A stretch of 51,041 bases of DNA from Saprospiraceae bacterium (lineage in GTDB: Bacteria; Bacteroidota; Bacteroidia; Chitinophagales; Saprospiraceae), in NCBI GenBank assembly GCA_025056735.1, contig JANWVR010000009.1:1-51041 (forward strand), read 5' to 3'. Below the pieces are notes generated by a model. It saw only the letters and a list, made by a program, of their open reading frames with translations. It had not been told where the DNA came from and made no database searches. The first letter of the stretch is position 1, and the number at the start of each line of letters is the position of its first letter. A program made the position numbers and the translations under genes. Of the stretch, positions 39,846 through 48,518 are shown one piece after another.

Positions 39846-39929
39846 TGACCACGACTGGAGTCGAACCAGCACATCCTTTCGGACACTACCCCCTCAAAGT
39901 AGCGCGTCTACCAATTCCGCCACGTGGCC
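39846..39929 (-). tRNA. tRNA-Leu (anticodon GAG)
   Basis: 84 nt. The acceptor stem GGCCACG pairs with CGTGGTC (one G-T). D-arm GCGGAATTGGTAGACGC is the class II leucine form. The anticodon stem CTACT/GGTAG encloses loop TTGAGGG with anticodon GAG. A long variable arm (TGTCCGAAAGGAT) and T-arm CTGGTTCGACTCCAG follow. CCA is not encoded. It reads CUC/CUU codons. Confidence 0.95.
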
Positions 39930-39970
39930 GTACTTCAGGCAAGGGTTGCTAAAAGTGGGTGCAAAGATAG

Positions 39971-40114
39971 GGGAGAAATGAAAAATGAAAAGGGAAAAGT
40001 GAAAAATGGAAAGGGAAAAGGGAAAAATGAAAAGTGAAAAATGAGGAGTGAAGAATGGGAGGTAAAAATCGGAAAATGAAAGGCGAAAGATGGCAAATGT
40101 AAAATTAAAAATGG
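39971..40114. repeat. Purine-rich degenerate GAAAAATG repeats
   Basis: About 140 bp of imperfect 7-9-bp units (GAAAAATG, GGAAAAGT, GAAAAGTG) directly upstream of tRNA-Leu and downstream of udk. It is non-coding. The same motif occurs at 5194-5214 and inverted at 45991-46020. Confidence 0.75.
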
Positions 40115-40194
40115 AGGTTTTTGCTTTAAAAAGCAATGAATGTGTGGAAATTCGTGCTTGCTTCCGAGGTTTGTGCTGCGGTTGCTGCTGGTGA

Positions 40195-40851
40195 TTATGG
40201 CCTTGCCTGAGCGTGCTGGCCGAGCCGGTGGTGGATAAAGCCCGTTACTACGGCTAAGGCCTGGTCGAAGTGTCGGTTGTTGTTGACGACTAAGTCTGCC
40301 TCTTCGCGATAGGGTAGGATGTAGCGCTCGTAGGCCGGCAACACGTGGTGCTGGTATTTGTAGAGCACGTCCTCGATGGGGTAGTTGCGTTCGATTTGGT
40401 CGCGGTAGATGCGGCGGATGACCTTGAGGTTTTCTTTGGTATTAATGAAAATTTTTAGGTCGAGTTGGGCTGCCACCTTTTTGTAATGGAAGACGAACAA
40501 CCCTTCTACCACAATAATAGGGGCGGGCTTGACAACGATAATGCGGGGCGTGGCCAGCGGGTTGTTGTAGGTGTACTCCTCGCGCTCGACGGTTTCGCCC
40601 CGGCGCAGGCGCTCTAAGTCGCGGCGAAAGGCTTTTTTATCGAACGACTTGGGCAGGTCGAAGTTGTGCTCGCCCCGCTCGTCGGTGTGTTGTTGGTCGC
40701 GTGGGAGGTAGTAGTTATCTTGCGAAAGCAGGCATACCTCTCCTGACGAAAACTGCTCGCACAAGCGCTTTACGAAGGTCGTTTTGCCACTGCCGCTACC
40801 GCCGCTGATGCCTATGGTGAACGGAATAAAAGGTGATGGGGCGTCACTCAT
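40195..40851 (-). CDS. udk: Uridine kinase
   Basis: 218 residues from the ATG at 40851. P-loop GISGGSGSGKTTFV (about residues 14-27), substrate block LLSQDNYYLPRDQQ with the Tyr/Asp that contact uridine, NFDLPKSFDKKAF, and IIVVEGLFVFHYKKVAAQLDLKIFIN with RRIYRDQIERNY (lid). It phosphorylates uridine and cytidine in pyrimidine salvage in the cytosol. Length and motifs are complete. Single gene. Confidence 0.93.
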   Translation of the reverse strand: MSDAPSPFIPFTIGISGGSGSGKTTFVKRLCEQFSSGEVCLLSQDNYYLPRDQQHTDERGEHNFDLPKSFDKKAFRRDLERLRRGETVEREEYTYNNPLATPRIIVVKPAPIIVVEGLFVFHYKKVAAQLDLKIFINTKENLKVIRRIYRDQIERNYPIEDVLYKYQHHVLPAYERYILPYREEADLVVNNNRHFDQALAVVTGFIHHRLGQHAQARP

Positions 40852-40925
40852 GCCGTATGCTTTTGCGCGCAAAAATAGGATGCCTCGCATTTGCAGTGGG
40901 TAAGGGCACTCTATTCACAGTAAAA

Positions 40926-40972
40926 GGCAGCTGCACGAAAAGAGCTGACCTCGCTCTTCCTGTGCAGCTGCC
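40926..40972 (-). terminator. Strong Rho-independent-like terminator
   Basis: GGCAGCTGCAC (40926-40936) and GTGCAGCTGCC (40962-40972) pair perfectly; inside, AAGAGC pairs with GCTCTT. On the minus strand the stem is followed by TTTTACTG. It lies 48 bp past the stop of the helical protein gene (41021). Confidence 0.8.
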
Positions 40973-41020
40973 GTCTTTCTCATGCGCCGATGCACTTCAG
41001 CGCCTTGGGAACTGCCCGTT

Positions 41021-41383
41021 TCAGGCAGTTTTCTCTTCGTCCTCGTCGCCCAGCAGCTCTTTCGCCTTGTCAGAAATGTAGCCTAAGGCGCCGCCTTCGT
41101 GCGAGGTGATTTTCTCCTTCGCCGCCTGTAACTCGGCAGCTTTCTCTGCAGCCTCGCGCTTGACCTCAGCGGCCATTTCCTCGGCCTTCTCGCTCCACTC
41201 TTCCAAGCGTTCGCTGGCGGCCTCCTTCAGCTGTTCCAGTTTCTCGCCAGCCGCCTCTACGATGGGCGCTACCTTTTCGGCGGCCTTTTCGCCCAACTCG
41301 TTGATCTTTTCAGCGGCGTCTTCGGCCAGCTCCCGAACGGAGTCCAGAAATTCCTCTACTTTGCTTTTTTCCTTTTCCTCCAT
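41021..41383 (-). CDS. Lys/Glu/Ala-rich helical protein, unknown function
   Basis: 120 residues, almost entirely one predicted amphipathic helix or coiled coil with 11-residue-like repetition (ELAEDAAEKINELGEKAAEK, LEQLKEAASERLEEWSEKAE, KREAAEKAAELQAAKEKI). The composition recalls LEA-like stress proteins, YtxH-type proteins and apolipoprotein-like helices; no specific family can be named. No signal peptide. The end is acidic (LLGDEDEEKTA). It is monocistronic with a strong terminator downstream. Confidence 0.75.
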   Translation of the reverse strand: MEEKEKSKVEEFLDSVRELAEDAAEKINELGEKAAEKVAPIVEAAGEKLEQLKEAASERLEEWSEKAEEMAAEVKREAAEKAAELQAAKEKITSHEGGALGYISDKAKELLGDEDEEKTA

Positions 41384-41425
41384 GACAATTTAGATGTTTG
41401 ATGTGTGTGTTAAGTGGCTATTTTT

Positions 41426-42670
41426 TCAGCTGCGCTCTTCCCAGACCTGGGCTAAGTGCACGATGGTTTCGGCGGCTTTTTCCATGTCCTGCACCGACAC
41501 CCATTCGTATTTGGAATGGAATGCGTGCTCGCCGGCGAAGAGGTTTGGGCAGGGCAGGCCCATGAACGACAGGCGCGAGCCGTCGGTGCCGCCGCGAATG
41601 GCGCGCCGGATAGGCTGGTCGAAGCCGGCTCGTTTGAGGGCCTCAATGGCGTTTTCCACCACGTGTGGGTGGCGGCGCAGCACCTTGCCCATGTTGCGGT
41701 ACTGCTGCACGATTGTCACTTCAGCGCGCGAGTTAGGGTATTGTTTCACCACGCTATCCACCACCTTTTGCAGGGTGCGGGCGTGGCGACGCAGGCCGGC
41801 TTCTGTGAAATCGCGCAGGATGAATTTCATCGTTGCTTTTTCCAAGCCGCCTTCGATGAAAGTGGGGTGTATAAAGCCCTGGCGGCCTTCGGTGTGTTCG
41901 GGGCTGAAGCGGTCGGGCAGTTTGGCCAGTATCTTGCCCGCAATTTTCAGGGCGTGCTCCATTTTTCCTTTGGCAAAGCCCGGGTGGGCCGACACGCCAT
42001 GAATGACGACGGTGGCGCCGTCGGCGCTGAAGGTCTCGTCCTCGATGCTTCCGGCGGTTTCGCCGTCAATGGTATAGCCGTAGCGGGCGCCGAGTTTTTT
42101 GAGGTTGACCTTATCCACGCCGCGCCCGATTTCTTCGTCGGGGGTGAAGAGGATGCGGATTTTGCCGTGTTTGAGGTGTGGGTTGTTCACTAAAATATGC
42201 GCGGCGTCCATGATGGCGGCGATGCCGGCTTTGTTGTCGGCGCCCAGCAGGGTGGTTCCGCTGGCCGTAACGATGTCGTTGCCGTGCTGGTGTTTGAGGT
42301 CTTCGTGCTCGCTTTCGCGGATGACGATGCTGGGGTCGTCGGGCAGCACGAGGTCCTGGCCCTGGTAGTTGCGGTGCACGATGGGCTTGACGCCGGCGCC
42401 TGAGCAGTCAGGGGCGGTGTCCATGTGCGAGCAAAAGCAAATGACCGGGACTTTTTTGTCGGTGTTGGCCGGTATGGTAGCATAAACGTAGCCGTATTCG
42501 TCGAGTTCAGCATCGGTCAAGCCCATGTCGTGCAGTTCTTGCACGAGGAGGCGCCCTAAATCCTTTTGTTTTTCGGTGCTGGGCGTGGTCTTGCTCTCCG
42601 GGTCGCTTTGCGTATCTATTTGCACGTAGCGCAGGAAGCGCTCCAGAGCGGTGTGCTGGAATTTAGCCAT
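41426..42670 (-). CDS. pepT: Peptidase T (aminotripeptidase)
   Basis: 414 residues from the ATG at 42670 (MAKFQHTALERFLRYVQIDTQSD). M20 metallopeptidase motifs: CFCSHMDTAPDCSG (first zinc His and Asp), LLGADNKAGIAAIMDAA (bridging Asp), FTPDEEIGRGVDKV (catalytic and metal Glu), YTIDGETAG and the late GGTDGSRLSFMGLPCPNLFAGEHAFHSKYE (final His). It removes N-terminal residues from tripeptides in the cytosol. The start overlaps the upstream small gene by 8 bp, so the two are cotranscribed. Confidence 0.95.
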   Translation of the reverse strand: MAKFQHTALERFLRYVQIDTQSDPESKTTPSTEKQKDLGRLLVQELHDMGLTDAELDEYGYVYATIPANTDKKVPVICFCSHMDTAPDCSGAGVKPIVHRNYQGQDLVLPDDPSIVIRESEHEDLKHQHGNDIVTASGTTLLGADNKAGIAAIMDAAHILVNNPHLKHGKIRILFTPDEEIGRGVDKVNLKKLGARYGYTIDGETAGSIEDETFSADGATVVIHGVSAHPGFAKGKMEHALKIAGKILAKLPDRFSPEHTEGRQGFIHPTFIEGGLEKATMKFILRDFTEAGLRRHARTLQKVVDSVVKQYPNSRAEVTIVQQYRNMGKVLRRHPHVVENAIEALKRAGFDQPIRRAIRGGTDGSRLSFMGLPCPNLFAGEHAFHSKYEWVSVQDMEKAAETIVHLAQVWEERS

Positions 42671-42971
42671 GAGTATTTGCTGCATTTTCGTCGGCAGGCG
42701 TAGCCTCTACCGGCATGTTTTTTTGTATTTTTTGATAAAATTCTCGCGATTTTTCGGACAGTTGGGCGGCGTCGAAGGCCATGTTTCCCAGGATGTCCAA
42801 CAGGCAGTTGATGCGGCCTTCGGTATCGAGGAACTTGTTAATGACAGCAATGCGCCGCTGCTCGACGATGCAGTAGCCGCTCTGAAAATTGCCCTTTTCG
42901 TAGCGGATGGCGTAGTCGAGTTCATCAAAGAGCTCCTCGAGTTTTTTTAGCGTGGACTGGGTATAGCGCAT
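42663..42971 (-). CDS. Conserved hypothetical small protein upstream of pepT
   Basis: 102 residues: LKKLEELFDELDYAIRYEKG, then NFQSGYCIVEQRRIAVINKF, LDTEGRINCLLDIL. I recognise it as a short conserved Bacteroidota protein but know no function; the pattern is a compact alpha/beta fold with no membrane segment. The C-terminal about 20 residues are low complexity. It overlaps pepT by 8 bp (ATGGCTAA), indicating translational coupling. Confidence 0.78.
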   Translation of the reverse strand: MRYTQSTLKKLEELFDELDYAIRYEKGNFQSGYCIVEQRRIAVINKFLDTEGRINCLLDILGNMAFDAAQLSEKSREFYQKIQKNMPVEATPADENAANTHG

Positions 42972-42994
42972 GGGTTGTGCCTATCTTGCGGCGG

Positions 42995-43002
42995 CGAAGG
43001 TA
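42995..43002 (-). promoter_or_regulatory. -7-like element TACCTTCG for the small gene/pepT operon
   Basis: One mismatch to TANNTTTG, 23 bp upstream of the ATG at 42971. The same TACCTTCG variant precedes maeB. Confidence 0.45.
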
Positions 43003-43063
43003 TGAAGCAAATCTGGCTTCTGGGTTGTTAGCGCGACGACGCATAGGAGTAGAAAACGCAAGT

Positions 43064-43071
43064 TAAATTTG
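43064..43071 (+). promoter_or_regulatory. -7 element TAAATTTG for the toxin-antitoxin pair
   Basis: Perfect TANNTTTG 17 bp before the antitoxin ATG. Confidence 0.6.
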
Positions 43072-43088
43072 CAGGTAAATAAACGGCT

Positions 43089-43313
43089 ATGAACAGAGAA
43101 ATTCAGGTGCAATATCTGACGGATGAGGCAGGCAACAAGCAGGCGGTAGTTGTCCCTTTTGAGGAATGGCAAGAAATTCTGCGCGAGTTAGCAGAGTTCC
43201 ATGCGTTACATGCCTTCAGAAGACGCTTAAAGACAGGGTTTGCTGAGGTGAACGCTATACGGCGAGGGAAGGCGCCGCGTACTACCCTGATCGAATTTTT
43301 GAATGAAGGTTAA
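43089..43313 (+). CDS. Antitoxin-like protein (Phd/RelB-like)
   Basis: 74 residues. The N-terminal VQYLTDEAGNKQAVVVPFEEWQEILRELAE has the strand-strand-helix pattern of Phd/YefM-type antitoxins (a Val-Pro-x-x-x-Trp/Tyr block before the helix). The C-terminal half is basic and helical and would wrap the toxin. It overlaps the next gene by 11 bp, the usual antitoxin-first order, with a promoter directly upstream that it would autoregulate. The family is not exact; the call rests on size, order and overlap as much as on sequence. Confidence 0.75.
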   Translation: MNREIQVQYLTDEAGNKQAVVVPFEEWQEILRELAEFHALHAFRRRLKTGFAEVNAIRRGKAPRTTLIEFLNEG

Positions 43314-43686
43314 TGTAATCGCTACGCCTCGTTTTCAACGGGAGGTGAAACAGCTCATGAAAAAGTTCCGTTCGCTTCCGTCGGAGCTTCGAGCGTTGGC
43401 GTTCGCCTTGCAGCAAAATCCCAAAATGGGCATACCCATCGGACGCGAAGTCTATAAAATACGCCTGTCGGTGAGAAGCAAAGGGAAGGGCAAGAGTGGC
43501 GGGATGCGGGTTATCAGCTATGTGGAATTTACTGATGCTCAGGATACCGTGGTGGCCGATGTCTATCTTCTTGCCATCTATGACAAATCGGCGTTTGAAA
43601 ACATCCCAGATAGCGTTTTAAGGAAATTAGTGGCTGATATCCAGGAGGAAATGCAGAGCGAAGGAGACGCAGGCGAAACGGAGTAA
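43303..43686 (+). CDS. RelE/ParE-superfamily toxin-like protein
   Basis: 127 residues. MKVNVIATPRFQREVKQLMKKF is the typical RelE/HigB/ParE opening strand and helix. KIRLSVRSKGKGKSGGMRVISYVEF and ADVYLLAIYDKSAFENIP match the core strands of the fold (the KGKSGGxRVIYY-type block of Bacteroidota members). In intact systems such proteins cut mRNA on the ribosome or poison gyrase; which applies is unclear. Paired with the upstream antitoxin by an 11-bp overlap. Confidence 0.85.
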   Translation: MKVNVIATPRFQREVKQLMKKFRSLPSELRALAFALQQNPKMGIPIGREVYKIRLSVRSKGKGKSGGMRVISYVEFTDAQDTVVADVYLLAIYDKSAFENIPDSVLRKLVADIQEEMQSEGDAGETE

Positions 43687-43750
43687 GGACTATGTCTGTG
43701 GTTGCGCCTGAACGTGGAAGGGCAGTAATGATAAAAAACGATACAAACAC

Positions 43751-44407
43751 ATGCGAAAAAAAGACGCGCACATCGAGCCTTTGCGCCGGTATCTGTGGAC
43801 CCTCGAGGGGCTAATGGTTGTTTTAGCGGGATGGCTGCCCGGCGACATGTACGCCCAGCGCTTCCAGGCAGGCATCATTGCTGGCCTGACGGCCTCGCAA
43901 ATTGACGGCGACGCCTCGGCGGGTTACCACAAGTTGGGCCTCCAGGGCGGCCTGCGCGGAAATGTTTACCTGACGGAGTCTCAGTTTTTCAGCGTAGAGC
44001 TGCTCTACACCCAGCGCGGCTGCCGCAGCGAGGCCGACGACCCGGTGTTTTTCCGGACGACGCTGCACTATGCCGAAATTCCGTTGCAGTGGCACTGGCG
44101 TCTCTGGAGCAACGACGGCGGTCAGTCCGTTGTGCTCAATGCCGGCATTGCCTACGGCCGCCTGCTGGGCAACACCAACGACGCCGAACTGGGAGGCGGC
44201 ATCACCGCCGCGCTGCCCGACCTGCGCCGCAACAGCTTCTGTGCGCTCGGCGGCCTGAGCATCCACGCTTCCGAGCGCATAGCCTTCACCTTTCGGTACC
44301 ACCACGGCATCAACCGGCTCTACGACCCTTTCGCCAAACCCGGTACCAACTTCGCTAACTCGCTCTTAGAGCGCTTCTTAGCCTTCCAGGCCATGTACCT
44401 CCTGTAG
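43751..44407 (+). CDS. PorT-like outer-membrane beta-barrel protein
   Basis: 218 residues. The hydrophobic segment at about 17-35 (LEGLMVVLAGWLPGDMYAQ) is a signal peptide preceded by a charged lead. The mature protein fits the OMP_b-brl_2 pattern: FQAGIIAGLTASQIDGD, LGLQGGLRGNVYL, FSVELLYTQRG, YAEIPLQWHWRL, SVVLNAGIAYGRLLG, IAFTFRYHHGINRLY. The ASQIDGD...G.x.GG block after the signal is a hallmark of this family. Probably an eight-stranded barrel; role unknown. Convergent with the ligand-binding lipoprotein gene. Confidence 0.82.
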   Translation: MRKKDAHIEPLRRYLWTLEGLMVVLAGWLPGDMYAQRFQAGIIAGLTASQIDGDASAGYHKLGLQGGLRGNVYLTESQFFSVELLYTQRGCRSEADDPVFFRTTLHYAEIPLQWHWRLWSNDGGQSVVLNAGIAYGRLLGNTNDAELGGGITAALPDLRRNSFCALGGLSIHASERIAFTFRYHHGINRLYDPFAKPGTNFANSLLERFLAFQAMYLL

Positions 44408-44518
44408 CACCCCGTACCGACCCGTCTTATTCGGTCGTTGGGCTTTCCTGTGCTAAGCAACACTCTGCTTCTGCAGCGCAGGCAACCTGTCAGCTCTATG
44501 GGCGGCATCCACTTAGAA

Positions 44519-44540
44519 GCGCGAGAGCGCGGCGTTTTTT
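44519..44540 (+). terminator. Weak terminator: GCGC-GAGA-GCGC then T-run
   Basis: A 4-bp GC stem with a GAGA loop is followed by GGCG and six T residues (44535-44540), about 110 bp past the barrel gene stop. The stem is short, so the call is tentative. Confidence 0.35.
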
Positions 44541-44544
44541 CTTT

Positions 44545-45873
44545 TCACCATGCCGGCTCGAAGCGATAGTTTTGAAATCGCAGGATATGTACGGAAGTAT
44601 TCTCTATGTAGTCGTAGTGAGCAGACAGGCGTTCGGTAGGGGCGGGTCCTTCGGCGGGCACGCGAGCGAAGCGGTAGGTGCCGCGCAGGCCGTTGAAGAG
44701 CGGTTCGGCAGGTAGGCGTTGGGGAAAGCTGAGTCCGAAGCGTTGGAGCCATTGCCCCATAAGCATGAGCACATCATAGCCGTTAAAGGCGTCGTCATCG
44801 GGCACCGTTCCGTAGGCGTCATAAAATGTTTGCTGAAAGGCGCGCACGGCCTCATTAGAAGGGTCTATGTAGGCGGCTGAGGAGATGTGGACATTGAGGT
44901 CTGCGAAATACTCCGGCTCGATGTTTTCAAATTGTCGCCATTGAGGCATGCCGTATACGGCTACGGGGCGTCCCCGTCGCGCGGTGCTGAGTTTTCGGAA
45001 GAAGGCCATGACGAAGTCCTGGTTGCCCCAAGTAGGCAGTATGAACACGGTGGTCTGGCCTGGTCGGAAACAGGGTTCGAGGTCTATTTTATCGAAGTAA
45101 TTGCCCTCGTCAGGAGTGAGTATTTCTGCGAAACGGCGTCCGTTTGTGGGTTGAAAGAAGGCAGAGCGTTCTGCTTCGCGGCGGCGCAGGATAAGGCTGA
45201 CGTTTTCCGGTCGGTAGCGCGCCAGGATGTGCTGCGCGATGGCGGCGCCGTGGGCGCGCAGGGAGGGTGTGATCTGGATGAAGTCCGGGTTTTGGCGGGT
45301 TAGGCCCAGAGTAGGGCTTTCAGGCGAGATCACAATTTGGCGATTTTGTTTGGCGCGTTCGGCCATGAGGCTAATGTGGCTGGGCCGCATGGGTCCTACA
45401 ATGACCTGAGCTTTTTGTACGCGCGGGTGGTCGAGCAGGCGCTGGAAGTCGGCGTCATTCAGGCGCGTATCGAGCACCTCTATTTCTAAGTTCAGGTTTG
45501 TTTCAGAAAGACGTTTGAGGGCCAGCATGGCGCCGGCGTAGAACTGTAGGGCGGGCAGGCTGCGTTCAGGCAGGGTAATGCCTTGTGGATCAGCCAGGTC
45601 GGTTAGGAAGGGCAGCAATAAGGCGATGCGGTAGGGGGACGTACTGCTGGAGGGGCGGGTGGGTTCGTCTCCGATAGGCGGTTGGGTGCTAGGAGCAGGT
45701 CTCCAGCGGATGGTATCCATGGACTGTTGGGGTGCAGAAGGGCGGTCGGCTGGGCGCGTAGGAGCCGGGCGTTGCGATGGAGGAGGCGCGGGTCTTGCTG
45801 AGCGCCGGACAGGATCGCAGGCCGACCAAAGCACCGCAATAATGCAAAAAGCCCAAAAAAACGGTCGTTTCAT
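44545..45873 (-). CDS. Lipoprotein with periplasmic ligand-binding (receptor family) fold
   Basis: 442 residues from the ATG at 45873, giving a lipoprotein signal (MKRPFFWAFCIIAVLWSAC, lipobox Cys19). A proline-rich linker (about 20-80) leads to a Peripla_BP_6-type domain: RIALLLPFLTDLADPQG, PALQFYAGAMLALKRL, VIVGPMRPSHISLMAERA, IVISPESPTLGL, AIAQHILARYRPENVSLILRR, and AFNGYDVLMLMGQWLQRF. This fold binds small ligands in ABC importers and, in LpoA-like proteins, regulates peptidoglycan synthases. Bacteroidota members of this type are usually stand-alone. No transport genes are nearby, so a sensor or LpoA-like role is as likely as uptake. Confidence 0.82.
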   Translation of the reverse strand: MKRPFFWAFCIIAVLWSACDPVRRSARPAPPPSQRPAPTRPADRPSAPQQSMDTIRWRPAPSTQPPIGDEPTRPSSSTSPYRIALLLPFLTDLADPQGITLPERSLPALQFYAGAMLALKRLSETNLNLEIEVLDTRLNDADFQRLLDHPRVQKAQVIVGPMRPSHISLMAERAKQNRQIVISPESPTLGLTRQNPDFIQITPSLRAHGAAIAQHILARYRPENVSLILRRREAERSAFFQPTNGRRFAEILTPDEGNYFDKIDLEPCFRPGQTTVFILPTWGNQDFVMAFFRKLSTARRGRPVAVYGMPQWRQFENIEPEYFADLNVHISSAAYIDPSNEAVRAFQQTFYDAYGTVPDDDAFNGYDVLMLMGQWLQRFGLSFPQRLPAEPLFNGLRGTYRFARVPAEGPAPTERLSAHYDYIENTSVHILRFQNYRFEPAW

Positions 45874-45895
45874 AGATAGGAACGGTATGTATCGG

Positions 45896-45903
45896 CAAAA
45901 GTA
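45896..45903 (-). promoter_or_regulatory. -7 element TACTTTTG for the ligand-binding lipoprotein
   Basis: Perfect TANNTTTG about 22 bp before the ATG at 45873; it excludes the longer frame. Confidence 0.65.
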
Positions 45904-45990
45904 AGACGGCGCGCTCGCGTCAGTCAGCCCAGCGCGCCCCCCCAATAAAAAGCATCCGTGTCGGCCTTCATCCCACAACCCAACGCTACT

Positions 45991-46020
45991 GTTCACTTTT
46001 CATTTTCCACCTTTCATTTC
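45991..46020. repeat. Inverted copy of the GAAAAATG-type motif at the maeB 3' end
   Basis: CACTTTTCATTTTCCACC then TTTCATTTC is the reverse of the purine-rich motif at 39971-40114. It runs into the last codon and stop of maeB. Confidence 0.55.
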
Positions 46021-48305
46021 TCCTGCGCATCCACCACAGCCATGGCTGTCATATCCACGATTTCGCGCACAGAAGCGCCCATCTGCAGCACATGAATGGG
46101 CTTTTTCAGGCCCGTGATGATGGGGCCAATAACTTCGATGCCGGCTAAGCTGCGCATTAGGTTGTAGGCAATATTGGCTGAGGATAAGTTAGGAAAAATG
46201 AGCGTGTTGGCGGGCCCGTCTGCAAGTGTGCTAAACGGGTAGTTCTGGCGCAGTAATTCCATATCGAACGCTAAGTGGGCCTGCATTTCACCGTCAATGA
46301 CCCAGTTAGGGTGTTTCTCCTTAAGTATGGCGGTTGCTTGGCGCATTTTAATAGCAGACGCCCCATCGGACACTGAGCCGAATGTGGAGTAAGTGACCAA
46401 AGCGATGCGCGGTTTGAGGTTGAATTTCTCCACCTGTTGGGCGGTTTGCTCGGCAATTTCAACGACCTCCTCAGCAGTAGGGTCGAGGTTGATGGCGGCA
46501 TCAGCGATGAAGATAGGCCCTAAGCGGCTCATGAGGATGTACATAGCCGATACACGTTTCAGTCCTGGCCGTGGGCCAACGACGCGCAAGGCTGGTCGTA
46601 TGGTATCGGGGTAGTTGCGCGTCAAGCCTCCAATCATGGCGTCGGCATCGCCATTTTCCACCATTAGTGCGCCAAAATAATTGCGATGCCGTACGATTTG
46701 GCGCGCCTCGCGATAAATGATGCCTTTGCGCTGACGCTTTTCGTAAAGAATCTGGGCGTAGCGCTCTAAGCACGCTTCTTCTTCCGCCGACACCGGTATT
46801 TTAGGGTCAAGGATGGGGGCATCCTGGATGGCTAAGCGGTGTTCTTGGATCAGCCACTGGATGCGCTCTACGTTACCCAGTAAGATAGGATAAGCAATTT
46901 TTTCCTCCATGACGACCTGGACGGCCTTGAGCACGGAGAGGTTTTCGGCGTCAGCGAACACCACGCGCTTAGGGTTGCGGCGGGCTTTCGTTTGAATGAC
47001 GCGCGTCAGCGTGTTGTCTACGCCGAGGCGATGCGCCAGCTGGTTTTCGTAAGCGACCCAGTCCGTAATAGGTTGTTGCGCAACACCCGAGTCCATGGCT
47101 GCACGCGCTACGGCGGGTGCTACGGTAGTTATCAGGCGCGGATCTACCGGCTTAGGAATGATGTAATGCGGTCCAAACACTAAGTTGGTGCTTCCGTAGG
47201 CCAAGTTAACGATGTCAGGCACGGGCTTTTTGGCCAGGTCGGCCAGCGCACGCACGGCGGCCAATTTCATCTCCTCATTGATAACGCGCGCACGCACATC
47301 CAGGGCGCCTCGAAAGATGAAAGGGAACCCCAGTACATTATTAACTTGGTTGGGGTAGTCCGAACGACCGGTAGCCATGATGATGTCTGGTCGGGCTGCT
47401 GTTGCTTCTTCATAGCTGATTTCAGGGTCAGGGTTAGCCATGGCAAAGACGATGCAATTGGGTGCCATGGAGCGCACCATGTCCTGGGTTAGGATGTTGC
47501 CGACCGAGAGGCCAACGAACACGTCAGCGCCTCTGAGCGCATCTGCCAGGGTGGTATCGGCAGGCAAGCGGTCATTGACAAACTCGCTCTTCTTGCCGTC
47601 GAGGTTGGTGCGCGAAGGGTGCAACAGCCCCTTGCTGTCGAACATGAAGATGTTTTCTTTGTGAGCGCCCAGCGAACAGTAAATGCGTGCGCAAGAAATG
47701 GCCGAGGCGCCGGCGCCATTCATCACAATTTTGACTGCAGTGATGTCTTTGTTCACCAGCTCTAAGGCGTTGAGCAATGCCGCGCCGCTAATGATGGCTG
47801 TGCCGTGCTGGTCGTCGTGCATGATAGGTATGTTGAGCTCCTTTTTTAGGCGCTCTTCAATCTCAAAGCACTCGGGTGCAGAAATATCCTCCAGGTTGAT
47901 GCCTCCGAAGGTAGGTTCGAGGATCTTGACCGTACGCACAAACTCATCCACGTTGGTAGTGTCTAGCTCGATATCAAAGCAATCAATATCGGCATAAATC
48001 TTAAACAGTAGTCCCTTGCCCTCCATGACAGGCTTACTGGCCAAAGCGCCTAAGTTACCTAAACCCAGTACAGCAGTGCCATTGCTGATGACGGCCACCA
48101 GATTGCCTTTCGTCGTGTAGCGATAGGCGTTGTCAGGGTGCTCAGCAATAGCAATGCAAGGAGCAGCCACTCCGGGCGAGTAGGCCAGGGAAAGGTCGCG
48201 TTGGTTAGCTGTTTCCTTAGAGGGAATGACTTCCAGCTTACCTGGACGGCCTTTAGCGTGATAGTACAGGGCTTCCTCGGTGAGTTTTGTTGTCTTGTTG
48301 TTCAT
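46014..48305 (-). CDS. maeB: NADP-dependent malic enzyme, MaeB type (malic + phosphotransacetylase-like)
   Basis: 763 residues from the ATG at 48305. Residues 1 to about 170 are the malic domain ([31 protein letters not shown], the metal-binding [11 protein letters not shown]). About 170-420 is the nucleotide-binding domain ([30 protein letters not shown]). About 430-763 is a phosphotransacetylase-like domain ([55 protein letters not shown]), thought to regulate activity through acetyl-CoA rather than catalyse. It converts malate to pyruvate with NADPH formation, linking the TCA cycle to biosynthesis. Single gene. Confidence 0.95.
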   Translation of the reverse strand: MNNKTTKLTEEALYYHAKGRPGKLEVIPSKETANQRDLSLAYSPGVAAPCIAIAEHPDNAYRYTTKGNLVAVISNGTAVLGLGNLGALASKPVMEGKGLLFKIYADIDCFDIELDTTNVDEFVRTVKILEPTFGGINLEDISAPECFEIEERLKKELNIPIMHDDQHGTAIISGAALLNALELVNKDITAVKIVMNGAGASAISCARIYCSLGAHKENIFMFDSKGLLHPSRTNLDGKKSEFVNDRLPADTTLADALRGADVFVGLSVGNILTQDMVRSMAPNCIVFAMANPDPEISYEEATAARPDIIMATGRSDYPNQVNNVLGFPFIFRGALDVRARVINEEMKLAAVRALADLAKKPVPDIVNLAYGSTNLVFGPHYIIPKPVDPRLITTVAPAVARAAMDSGVAQQPITDWVAYENQLAHRLGVDNTLTRVIQTKARRNPKRVVFADAENLSVLKAVQVVMEEKIAYPILLGNVERIQWLIQEHRLAIQDAPILDPKIPVSAEEEACLERYAQILYEKRQRKGIIYREARQIVRHRNYFGALMVENGDADAMIGGLTRNYPDTIRPALRVVGPRPGLKRVSAMYILMSRLGPIFIADAAINLDPTAEEVVEIAEQTAQQVEKFNLKPRIALVTYSTFGSVSDGASAIKMRQATAILKEKHPNWVIDGEMQAHLAFDMELLRQNYPFSTLADGPANTLIFPNLSSANIAYNLMRSLAGIEVIGPIITGLKKPIHVLQMGASVREIVDMTAMAVVDAQEK

Positions 48306-48335
48306 AGCTTCTATCCGAAAATGCGATTTGCGCGG

Positions 48336-48343
48336 CGAAGGTA
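48336..48343 (-). promoter_or_regulatory. -7-like element TACCTTCG for maeB
   Basis: One mismatch to TANNTTTG, 30 bp upstream of the ATG at 48305. Confidence 0.45.
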
Positions 48344-48518
48344 GGCAGGAGCTCCCTGCTATACTTCGTCTGCCTGCAAACAAGAAGGTGTAGAACCCAA
48401 GAAGTGACGGCCACTGGCCGCTGTCTTTATCTCGTTTGTACTTGCTTCAGCGCCTTTTTGCGCTGGGAAAAATAGCAATGAAGAGAGTGTACTTCCAGCA
48501 GAAGGGTGTTCAGGCTTC

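Noticed and set aside
48408-48420. CGGCCA-C-TGGCCG palindrome downstream of cas6 as terminator or CRISPR repeat remnant
   Set aside because: Short, no U-run and no similarity to the repeat at 3983-4087.
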